Part shown: in pieces, positions 1 to 6,839 of the stretch
Numbering within the stretch: position 1 is the first letter of the stretch
Layout: each line of letters starts with the position of its first letter
Assembly: GCA_040905145.1 (NCBI GenBank)
Contig: JBBDSC010000056.1
Location: forward strand, 1-9,865
Direction: 5' to 3'
From: DATGMS01 sp040905145
GTDB lineage: Bacteria > Bacteroidota > Bacteroidia > Cytophagales > Cyclobacteriaceae
DNA length: 9,865 nt
Notes under the pieces: model-generated
Database searches by the model: none
What the model was told of the DNA's origin: nothing
The model's input: the letters and a program-made list of their open reading frames with translations, nothing else
Translations under genes and position numbers: made by a program

Positions 1-424
1 GTATGCAGAAGAAATTTCGCCTCTTCTAAAAAATTGCAGAATCACATTTTTCCGATAAAGAAGGCAAGATCTGTCCAAAGGTGGTAGACTAAAAAGCAAC
101 CTTTTTTCATTTCAAACAAATTTTCAACTTTTGCACCAACAAATAGAATCAGCCTAAAGGCACGACATTGTCCTAGTATAAAAGAAATGATATTTTTCCC
201 GAACCCCTTTCCCCTTTGGAAAATAAATTTCCAGTTGGAAATGGAGCAAATGCTGACTCAACCAAATAATTAACCCAACTTGAAAATTTTGGTCTGAAAA
301 ACAGTTAAGCCAAAAATATTTTATTTTTGCTATTGTCGGTAAATCAACCTATTACGAAATAACGTTATTTTTAACGATATCCATATATCACTGGCAATGA
401 ATAATATAATGTTGTCAAATATTT
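1..424. other. AT-rich non-coding stretch at left edge
   Basis: I find no supportable gene here on either strand. The sequence is AT-rich with many short A and T runs. Two matches to the Bacteroidota -7 promoter consensus TAnnTTTG occur on the plus strand, at 322-329 and 420-427. Neither has a TTG-type -33 element at the expected spacing, so I do not call a promoter. The composition changes visibly to more GC-rich sequence where the transposase remnant begins, which fits older host spacer next to a mobile-element fragment. Confidence 0.5.
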
Positions 425-904
425 TTGGTAGTCCCCCATAGATTTGCATGGTTAGGTAGTTGTTCCTACGGGTTATCGTTCATAGACAAAATGGACTTCA
501 ACAACTTCAACGAGTGTACCAGGCTCCGGTTTTCGGTACTGAAACACAAAAAGATCTTCGGCCTGGCCAAGCAGCTGGGTGCGGACAGGATCTATGCCAC
601 CAACAGCAACAGGCGGTACTGCACGGAAAGGAAAATCTTCACCTGTTTCCCCAAAAAAGGCCCCATAAGACATTCAGAGGAGGAAAGGATACTCAGCAGT
701 GAAATATCCAGACAAAGGGCCACCGTCATGTAGGGAGTGTTCGGAGACCACAAAAACAATTATGGGCTAAGGAAAATAAGGGTCAAGGGAGAAAAGAAGG
801 AAAAGCTGATGGTGTTTTTTGCAACCATGACGGCCAATGCGGTAAAGATCGCCAAAAGGAGAGAGAAAAAAGAATCCCCTCCAAAACTGGACAGGGCAGC
901 CTAA
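425..904 (+). pseudogene. IS1182-type transposase, C-terminal remnant with in-frame stop
   Basis: This is the C-terminal end of a DDE transposase of the kind found in IS1182-family elements. Seen in the sequence: the frame reads YGLSFIDKMDFNNFNE, then GADRIYATNSNRRYC, then a basic linker ending RQRATVM. It stops at a TAG (731-733), and the same frame continues as GVFGDHKNNYGLRKIRV and MTANAVKIAKRR up to a TAA at 902-904. In relatives a glutamate normally sits in the ATV-x-EG stretch, so the TAG is probably a nonsense mutation of a GAG codon. The catalytic N-terminal two thirds are absent. The frame opens at a TTG (425), but recognisable family sequence starts only near 440-470, so the left boundary is uncertain. 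It runs convergently towards the fucosidase genes. Family assignment is from motif recognition; I am fairly sure it is a transposase and less sure of the exact family. Confidence 0.75.
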
Positions 905-1210
905 CGGGCCAGAGAGTGCTTGAAAATGCCTTTCGGGGGAGAGGTATGCCCAAATCCCAAAAAACCGGTTCCAACGGCCGAAAGACAATGATAAATTGTA
1001 CTTTTACTATACGGAATTGACCTGACATACCACCTGAAAATCAATAAAAGGAGTGATAAAATGTAAAATAATTCTCCCAAATTATTAGTTCAGGCAATAA
1101 TCAATGAAACCCTAATGTAGTATAGCTAGTAGAAATAGCCATGTTTTCAAAAATGTCTTTTGAAGAACTTTTATTCTATTTGTTTAAGGTTATAAAAATA
1201 TTTATTTAAG

Positions 1211-1274
1211 CTCAAATAAGCGTGATTTTGACCAGTATTTTTGTTTTAAATGAGCTATAACTCCGATAAGCGTG
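1211..1274. repeat. Short direct repeat pair, 50-bp period
   Basis: The 9-mer ATAAGCGTG occurs at 1216-1224 and again at 1266-1274, each preceded by CTC and two other bases, so the repeat unit is CTCnnATAAGCGTG. The copies are exactly 50 bp apart. They could be a pair of protein-binding sites or chance in AT-rich sequence. There is no promoter or gene beside them to support a role. Confidence 0.3.
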
Positions 1275-1340
1275 GCTTCCCCTCTCAGTTACAGTATATG
1301 GTTGACTTTGTGCAGTTTCACTTACTTTAATATTTTTTAT

Positions 1341-1382
1341 TTCCCGATGGGTTTTACCAACGTTTCAAACTTGTCTCGGGAA
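1341..1382. repeat. 7-bp inverted repeat
   Basis: TTCCCGA (1341-1347) and TCGGGAA (1376-1382) are perfectly complementary with 28 bases between them. No T-run follows on either strand, so it is not a convincing intrinsic terminator. It may be chance. Confidence 0.25.
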
Positions 1383-1596
1383 GACCTGTACACTTGGTGC
1401 TGTGGGATGCTCTCCCAGTTATAGGAATAAAGTCAGCAATTCAGCGCGTTGCAAGATTTATATCTTCCAGATACATTCTATATGTTCGGGTCTTTCTATT
1501 TACTATGCGTACTTGACCTGTTTTAGCGTAATGTCATTAATCTGTTCTGTGAGGACATTCTATCTTATCAAGTCTATTTTCCTGTTGAAAACACTT

Positions 1597-1637
1597 TCCA
1601 GGTAGATTTCTAATGTGAAAAATTGCCTTGACCTGGA
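1597..1637 (-). terminator. Weak candidate terminator after the last fucosidase gene
   Basis: TCCAGGT (1597-1603) and ACCTGGA (1631-1637) form a 7-bp stem around a 27-base loop. It begins 40 bases past the stop codon of the 450-residue fucosidase on the minus strand. The sequence after the stem on that strand is only moderately T-rich. Position supports a terminator; stem length and loop size argue against a strong one. Confidence 0.2.
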
Positions 1638-1677
1638 TTTGAAAATTACACAATTAAAACTTGATGCCGACAGAAAG

Positions 1678-3030
1678 TCAGAAAACTTCCAAATTTCTAA
1701 TCGAGGGCTTACCTTCTGATTTAATAATTTCAAGTCTTATTGAAGAAAACAGGCCGTCGTCTATCGGATGGATCCGTTTATGTCCAATACTGATCCCCTC
1801 ATCCAGATGCCTCCAAACACCGTTTTTTTTCCCGGCAAGTCTGTATTCCAGGATCCGCTCTCCCTTGGATATCTCTTCCTGAATAACAATATATTTTACA
1901 GGTTCCGGCGAGGAAAACGCAATTGTAAATAGGTCCTTCTCCCCTGATGTCGATCCTAGAGAATTCGAAAATCTCTTTTTGACATCCTCACCAAACTCCG
2001 CCAGCCGCTTAACATCAGCTTCCGGTACCAAACCTTCATCATTTACTACAATCCCTAGCACCATATTGGAATTTCGCCCCACTGTCTCATCAAACCTCGT
2101 GCGCAAGTCTTCAAGGGACCTGATCCTGTCATCCTCACCTTCCTTCCAAAACCAGCCTCCCTGAAAGGCCTTTTCGCGAAGTGCAAAATCTGCTTCACCA
2201 GGACACCAGAACTCACCTTGAGGATTTCCATGCAGCCCCTTGATCTGTATTACCCCGGTAGCCGATGTAGTGGAATCAGCCCTCGCCCAATTGGGATACG
2301 GCGCAACACCTTTTTCATTCCCCACCCACCTGATATTGTTTTGATATCCATAAGGTCCCTGAAAGGCAATGGCGTTAGGTTGATATTTTTGAATAAGGGC
2401 AAGCATGTCGATTCCACCTTTCTCCGGGGGCAATACCCCACCATCAAACCAGATTTCAAATAATTCGCCATACTGCGTCCATAATTCCGTGAGCTGAGTT
2501 CTCACCACTTCCTTATATGCTTCCTGCTCTTTGGGATCTCCCGACAAAACCAGGCCTGGATTCTCGACTTTAAAGTATCCATTCCCCGCAACACTGGCAT
2601 AAATTCCGGGTTTTATGCCGTATTTTTTACAGGAGGCGATAAAATCCCTAACAATATCCGCTTCTCCATCTCTCCATGGTGTGTTTTTTACACTATAGCC
2701 ATGGGCTTTAGTTGGCCATAAACTAAATCCACTGTTATGCTTGGCCACAAGAATGGCATAGGTCGCACCGGCCGACTTTGCTGCCTGTATCCATTGATCT
2801 GTATTTAATTCTCTGGGATTGAAAATTGAAATATCAGGGGTGTAATCGAAGTCATTTCGGAAATTATAAGAGGGTTCGAATACCTGCATATCCAAATGGT
2901 ACATCACTCCAATTTCTGCATCTGCCCATTTGATTTGAGCTTCTGTGGGCAAAACTTGATTATTGCTTTCCTGAGCAGAAATTTCAGATAAAATGCCCGA
3001 AAATATTAAAAGAACAATACACTTCCTCAT
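1678..3030 (-). CDS. GH29 alpha-L-fucosidase, 450 residues, exported
   Basis: Predicted to hydrolyse alpha-linked L-fucose with retention of configuration, in the periplasm or at the cell surface. Residues 1-20 form a Sec signal peptide (hydrophobic core, then SAQ) without a lipobox. The catalytic barrel spans about 30-350. It carries a conserved histidine in GVMYHLDMQVF (H45), the KHNSGFSLW motif (H98), the nucleophile motif EIWFDGG (D196), and IRWVGNE (E239) as probable acid/base. The 43-residue gap between these two resembles characterised GH29-B (1,3/1,4-type) enzymes as I recall them. A conserved glutamate also sits in WCPGEAD (E279). Residues about 352-450 look like an F5/8-type-C (discoidin) beta-sandwich ending IRNLEVF. 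It lies 27 bp after the related 579-residue gene, so the two are surely cotranscribed. It resembles that protein throughout but lacks its extra C-terminal domain. The start is fixed by the signal peptide. The family is secure; substrate linkage is inferred. Confidence 0.92.
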   Translation of the reverse strand: MRKCIVLLIFSGILSEISAQESNNQVLPTEAQIKWADAEIGVMYHLDMQVFEPSYNFRNDFDYTPDISIFNPRELNTDQWIQAAKSAGATYAILVAKHNSGFSLWPTKAHGYSVKNTPWRDGEADIVRDFIASCKKYGIKPGIYASVAGNGYFKVENPGLVLSGDPKEQEAYKEVVRTQLTELWTQYGELFEIWFDGGVLPPEKGGIDMLALIQKYQPNAIAFQGPYGYQNNIRWVGNEKGVAPYPNWARADSTTSATGVIQIKGLHGNPQGEFWCPGEADFALREKAFQGGWFWKEGEDDRIRSLEDLRTRFDETVGRNSNMVLGIVVNDEGLVPEADVKRLAEFGEDVKKRFSNSLGSTSGEKDLFTIAFSSPEPVKYIVIQEEISKGERILEYRLAGKKNGVWRHLDEGISIGHKRIHPIDDGLFSSIRLEIIKSEGKPSIRNLEVF

Positions 3031-3057
3031 ATTTTTGCGATATTCAATTTTTCAAAT

Positions 3058-4797
3058 TCATTTAAAGTCAATGCTACACAATTCAATATTCCCTATGGAT
3101 TTGCCTGGTTTAGACCTGATTTTGACACGGAAAATTACGGGTGAGGTATTTTCTTTGGTTGTATGCTGTGAATAATTAATAAGAAAGGTCTCCTTGCCAA
3201 TTTTTTTGACTTCATCGGAATTTTTATTACCATACATTTCAATTTCCCAATCTTCAAATTCCAATCCCCAATCTTTGTGTTCCCTATCATGACTGATGTA
3301 CTGGAATTTCAATTCAAATTGTCCAACCTTTTCCATTAAATATGGGGTCAGATCCAGTTTGAAATCCTGCCATTCTGAACCAAAAGTCTGGTTATCCCAC
3401 CCTCCGACAGCCCAGGAAAAATTCCAAGCATCCGGTTCTTCTTTTCGATTAGGCATATTCCCAACATGGTACAAAGCAAAATTCTTAATAATAGGCAAGG
3501 CAGCCGCATCTGTCACACGAAGGCGGATCTTTGAAAAATTAACGGTAGAAAACTCCTCAATCCTCCTGTTCCCAATTGAGCTTCCCTCTTTGATAGATAC
3601 CCAGTCGCCTTTTTGCGACCCTTCCAAAACATATTTTCTAACTCTCTGGCCATGGGCAATATCTTCCTGTATTACGGCATGATTAACGGTCTCCGGCTTA
3701 CCAAGGTCAATGATGAATTCTTCGCCTTTGCCGGAAACTGATTTTATTGGCTTTTCAAATCTGCGCTGAATTTCGTTGCCGAAAGCTTCATAAATTTTTA
3801 CATGCGATGCGGGGATCACACCGGTTGTATCTGGGGTGGCATTTAATAATAAAACACTCCCCCTGCCTATCGATTTATAGTAAATGTCCATTAACTTAGG
3901 CACAGTTAAAATCATATCTTCTGTATCCGGTGCCCAAAACCATTTATGGTTTTTTGGTGTCATCAAAAATGGAACATCCACTTCCAATGGTGCATAGGCA
4001 TCCCCATCAGGATCAGAATGTAAAGCATGGGAGGTGCCGGTAAGCAGATCAGAATTACTAACTGTGTACCAGTTTGGATAAGGGGCAATTCCTCTTTCAT
4101 TACCAACCCAACGGATAGTAGCCTGAGGACCCTGAAATATAACCGCATCACTTGCGTGTTTTTCCAGAATGTCGTCTATCTTTATCCCGCAACTGCCGTC
4201 AAACCAAACTTCTTTCATGGTTTTGTATTTGGTCAGTACCTCAGTCAACTGCTGGCGAAAAACCTTATTGTAACCTTCCTGTTTGGATGGATCTTTGGTT
4301 TTGCCCCCACTTCCAAGCCCAGCTCCCCAGGTTTTATCTCCGGGATAAATATAAACGCCAAGATCAAGTCCGAATTTGTCACAGGATTTGGAAAGGTCTG
4401 CGAGCAAATCCCCCTTTCCACTCATCCAGGGAATATTCCGTACCCCGTATTCGGTGGTATTGGTCTGCCACCAACAAAACCCGCCGGAGTGCTTTGCAAC
4501 AAAAACAATCATTTTAGCCCCAAAGGATTTTGCTACCTCGCACCATTGGTCCGTATCCAATTTGTCAGGATTGATCCTCGAGAGTGGAAGTGAATTATCG
4601 TCCTGTGACAATCCTGTCCAGGTATTCGGTGCAAAATGGATGAACATCAATAACTCTTTTTCCTGCCAGCGGAGTTGGGGACCGGTTGGTGTTGGAAGAA
4701 CGCGCTGAGCGGTTGCCTCTTGGTGAAAAATGCAAAGTAATAGATAAAAGAAAACCGACAATAATAATTTTCTGTTGGACAATAATTTATAGTACAT
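3058..4797 (-). CDS. GH29 alpha-L-fucosidase, 579 residues, with extra C-terminal domain
   Basis: A second exported retaining alpha-L-fucosidase. Residues 1-30 form a signal peptide with a long hydrophobic core and ATA-Q cleavage site; Cys22 is not in a lipobox. The catalytic domain (about 38-345) has FIHF (H54), AKHSGGFCWW (H103), the nucleophile motif KEVWFDG (D200) and IRWVGNERG (E234, probable acid/base). The D-to-E loop is nine residues shorter than in its neighbour. Glutamate E272 in APLEVD matches the PxExD glutamate of the neighbour. Residues about 346-445 are an F5/8-type-C-like beta-sandwich, sharing the VIQE-I-x-G-R pattern with the neighbour. Residues about 446-579 are an additional module, rich in Trp and aromatic residues, that I cannot name; its alternating pattern suggests another beta-sandwich, perhaps carbohydrate-binding. 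The ATG is supported by the signal peptide. It is the first gene after the 353-bp spacer and probably opens the enzyme part of the operon. Confidence 0.92.
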   Translation of the reverse strand: MYYKLLSNRKLLLSVFFYLLLCIFHQEATAQRVLPTPTGPQLRWQEKELLMFIHFAPNTWTGLSQDDNSLPLSRINPDKLDTDQWCEVAKSFGAKMIVFVAKHSGGFCWWQTNTTEYGVRNIPWMSGKGDLLADLSKSCDKFGLDLGVYIYPGDKTWGAGLGSGGKTKDPSKQEGYNKVFRQQLTEVLTKYKTMKEVWFDGSCGIKIDDILEKHASDAVIFQGPQATIRWVGNERGIAPYPNWYTVSNSDLLTGTSHALHSDPDGDAYAPLEVDVPFLMTPKNHKWFWAPDTEDMILTVPKLMDIYYKSIGRGSVLLLNATPDTTGVIPASHVKIYEAFGNEIQRRFEKPIKSVSGKGEEFIIDLGKPETVNHAVIQEDIAHGQRVRKYVLEGSQKGDWVSIKEGSSIGNRRIEEFSTVNFSKIRLRVTDAAALPIIKNFALYHVGNMPNRKEEPDAWNFSWAVGGWDNQTFGSEWQDFKLDLTPYLMEKVGQFELKFQYISHDREHKDWGLEFEDWEIEMYGNKNSDEVKKIGKETFLINYSQHTTKENTSPVIFRVKIRSKPGKSIGNIELCSIDFK

Positions 4798-5150
4798 TAT
4801 TAATTCTTATTTAGGTATTTTTTAACACTCCAGCAACCGATTTAGCCTTTGAGCCATCTTAAACCAAAAATTATCAATCCTCCCACATTGAACAGTACCT
4901 ATCACTATACCAGATTGGTTAGCCTGCTACTAAATTCCCTATGTCAGTGTTTAAGATTAAGCATATCCAATTATCATTCCATGTCGTTTAGTTAGTGCCG
5001 TCAGAGTAACTTTTCCAAAGTTTAGCATCGGTTTTACATTCTGTCCGTTGCTTCATAGGTAACTTTGAAAAAGATATTGATCGCTTTTCGCCTTAACTAA
5101 ACGACATTGAATTGACTTTTTTGAATATTGTAAATCTCTCGAGTCACCAA
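4798..5150. other. Spacer between susD-like and fucosidase genes
   Basis: A 353-bp non-coding gap in an otherwise tightly packed minus-strand operon. Its susD-side part holds the 127-bp inverted repeat at 4981-5107. The fucosidase-side part (4798-4980) has no gene. On the minus strand it contains a near match to the Bacteroidota -7 element, TAATTTTTG (about 4865-4873), one base longer than the TAnnTTTG consensus and without a clear -33 partner. A separate promoter for the two fucosidase genes is possible but not shown. Confidence 0.5.
4981..5107. repeat. 127-bp nested imperfect inverted repeat (long hairpin or MITE-like)
   Basis: Three nested pairs of arms are visible. The outer arms at 4981-4994 and 5094-5107 are perfectly complementary over 14 bp. 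The middle arms at 5010-5022 and 5061-5073 match over 12 of 13 bp; the one mismatch becomes a G-U pair in a minus-strand transcript. The inner arms at 5024-5031 and 5045-5052 match over 7 of 8 bp and leave a 13-base loop. The gaps between arms are unequal, so it would fold with internal loops and bulges. The structure starts 43 bases past the susD-like stop. No T-tract follows it in the minus direction, so it is not a standard intrinsic terminator. It may be a small mobile element with terminal inverted repeats, or an RNA structure that protects the upstream mRNA end or attenuates readthrough. I see no clear target-site duplication. Confidence 0.7.
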
Positions 5151-6821
5151 TTACCAACCCGGATTCTGGGGGGATAAGTCAGGATTTAGAGAAAGTTCCT
5201 GGGTCGGAATGGGATAATGGTACATTCTATCGTCCCAAATCCTGTTATCAATATTGTTGTATCTTCGTATATAGAAATTTTCATCCACAACAATACCGCT
5301 TACCTGACTTGCTGGAAATTCCTCCCTATATTCAGGTGTCAATTTCAGTCCCAAAATCGTTTCCGGGTTTTCAATTTGTTTTCCTGCTTTCCATCTTAGA
5401 AGATCATCCATCCGAAAACCTTCACCAGCCAATTCCACCCTCCTTTCACGACGAATTTCATCTAAAAGGGAAGGTAAGGACGGAAAATCAGATTCCGGAT
5501 CTTTTGGGACATTGACTGTCATAAATGGCATACCCACTCTGGCTCTTAATTTATTAACAGATATATCCAATACATTTTGGTCCGCCTGACTGAGTTCAGC
5601 CTTTGCCTCTGCAAAATTCAATAGCACCTCTGCGTATCGAAAAATGAATAAGTCCAATGTGGATTGAAGGGCATTCCATTGTGCCAGGTCTGGAGATCTA
5701 CCTTTTATGAATTGATACCCTGTGGGAGCAGCATTTGTGCCAATTCTAGGTAAACCTATTTCATCCAATGCACCATCGGCTCCAACCTGAAAGACAAATC
5801 CTCTAGTGGCAATTATTTGCCTGAAACGTGGATCCCGATCGGTAGCTTCATCTTCCAGAGAATCGTCTCCTAAATACAATGGGCTCAAACTAGTTGGTAA
5901 CCCGTCTTTGCTTAAAAAAGATCGGACGAAATTTTTACTAAATCCTGTACCCGATTCACCAAGAGTTCTTGTAAAACCATGCATCACAACGTTGCTCAGA
6001 TATCTCATAGGAAGAATTGCTTCTTTATTGGTACTTAATTCTTCTTGAATAAAGAGATTATAGTAATCGGAACCGGGATTTCCTGTACTGAATATTTCAT
6101 ATAGACCTGAATTAATTACCAACTCAGAAGCGCTGATTGCTTCCTGAAGAAACTTTTCCTCATTTCCTAAACCATGGTATTTCCTAAAAGTACCCTCCCA
6201 AAGGCAAATACGGGACTTTAATGCAGCGGCAGCATATTTATGCAACCTCCCTAACTCTGCAACATTTGGTAAGGGAAGATGGTCTATTGCAAAATTTAAA
6301 TCAACCAATACAGAGTCCATTACCTCCGTGTGGGTTTTTTTACTGTCATATAATTCCGGAGATAGGTCGTTTAGGTCAGTGGATAACCAGGGAACATCCC
6401 CAAATTGAACCACCTTTCTCCAAAAGAAGAAGGCCCTGAACAGGCGTACTTCCGCAGCATATTTATTTTTAATTTCCTGGCTGGCTTCGGCTCTCTGGTA
6501 TCGATTCAAGAAGAAGTTGACATTACGTTCATTGGTCCAGGTCCAACCGCCTCCTGAAACAGGAACTACATAGGTCCCTGCCAGAAAGGCATCCCGGTTA
6601 CTTGGAACCAAATTATCAGAATTGTTTTCTGATAAGCTGGGCTGGACAGGAAGTAAAGGATAAAACTGGTTTGCATATAATTTCAAATCATTTTCATTTT
6701 TGAAAAAAGTCTGCTCTGTTAGGGAATCCTGGGGATACAAATCCAAAAAATCCTCCATTTGGCATGAATAGCAAATTAAAGCTACTGCTGTGAGAATTAG
6801 AATATTTTTTAATTTTGACAT
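5151..6821 (-). CDS. susD: SusD/RagB-family glycan-binding outer-membrane lipoprotein
   Basis: Surface lipoprotein that caps the SusC-type channel and captures oligosaccharide before import. Residues 1-19 are a signal peptide, and Cys20 in LICYSC is the likely lipidated residue, though the -3 position is Cys rather than the usual aliphatic residue. The N-terminal SusD-like helical region (TPR-type repeats) runs from about 22 to 210, including RLFRAFFFW near 126-134 and the AAALKSRICLWEG helix near 198-210. The C-terminal SusD domain follows, with FRYAEVLLNFAEAKAEL (394-410), LRARVGMP (425-432), the hallmark IRRERRVELAGEGFR (456-470) with DDLLRW, and the usual ending YPIPTQELSLNPDL to NPGW. 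At 556 residues it is of normal length. It starts 18 bp after the susC-like stop. No Shine-Dalgarno is present, only an AT-rich leader, as is normal in this phylum. The ligand cannot be predicted from sequence; the neighbouring fucosidases suggest a fucose-bearing glycan. Confidence 0.96.
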   Translation of the reverse strand: MSKLKNILILTAVALICYSCQMEDFLDLYPQDSLTEQTFFKNENDLKLYANQFYPLLPVQPSLSENNSDNLVPSNRDAFLAGTYVVPVSGGGWTWTNERNVNFFLNRYQRAEASQEIKNKYAAEVRLFRAFFFWRKVVQFGDVPWLSTDLNDLSPELYDSKKTHTEVMDSVLVDLNFAIDHLPLPNVAELGRLHKYAAAALKSRICLWEGTFRKYHGLGNEEKFLQEAISASELVINSGLYEIFSTGNPGSDYYNLFIQEELSTNKEAILPMRYLSNVVMHGFTRTLGESGTGFSKNFVRSFLSKDGLPTSLSPLYLGDDSLEDEATDRDPRFRQIIATRGFVFQVGADGALDEIGLPRIGTNAAPTGYQFIKGRSPDLAQWNALQSTLDLFIFRYAEVLLNFAEAKAELSQADQNVLDISVNKLRARVGMPFMTVNVPKDPESDFPSLPSLLDEIRRERRVELAGEGFRMDDLLRWKAGKQIENPETILGLKLTPEYREEFPASQVSGIVVDENFYIRRYNNIDNRIWDDRMYHYPIPTQELSLNPDLSPQNPGW

Positions 6822-6839
6822 GATATTTCGGGATAATAA

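Larger units (their letters stand above)
905..1677. other. Gene-free stretch downstream of the fucosidase genes
   Basis: No gene can be supported here. The only long plus-strand frame (1402-1605) encodes a cysteine-, serine- and isoleucine-rich peptide with no recognisable family. The first part (about 905-1000) is relatively GC-rich and probably still belongs to the broken insertion element beyond its transposase stop; I could not identify a terminal inverted repeat. The rest is AT-rich. It contains a short direct-repeat pair (1211-1224 and 1261-1274), a 7-bp inverted repeat spanning 1341-1382, and another spanning 1597-1637 just past the last minus-strand gene. Confidence 0.5.

Noticed and set aside
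731..733. TAG in the transposase frame as programmed readthrough or recoding
   Set aside because: The fragment already lacks its N-terminal part, so simple decay by a nonsense mutation explains it better.
767..1028. Two overlapping minus-strand frames opposite the transposase remnant
   Set aside because: They are antisense to a frame with clear transposase motifs and have no family features of their own.
1402..1605. 67-residue plus-strand open frame in the gene-free stretch
   Set aside because: Low-complexity composition rich in Cys, Ser, Ile and Leu, no recognisable domain, no supporting promoter or neighbour; most likely a chance frame.
1..1677. tRNA, rRNA or CRISPR array in the left region
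   Set aside because: No cloverleaf with conserved arms, no rRNA signature and no regularly spaced repeat series could be found by eye.
4027..4593. 188-residue plus-strand frame inside the fucosidase gene
   Set aside because: It is fully antisense to the catalytic domain of a well-supported GH29 gene.
5060..5067. TAACTTTG match to the TAnnTTTG promoter element on the plus strand
   Set aside because: It points into the 3' end of the minus-strand susD-like gene, lacks a -33 partner, and is part of the inverted-repeat arm.
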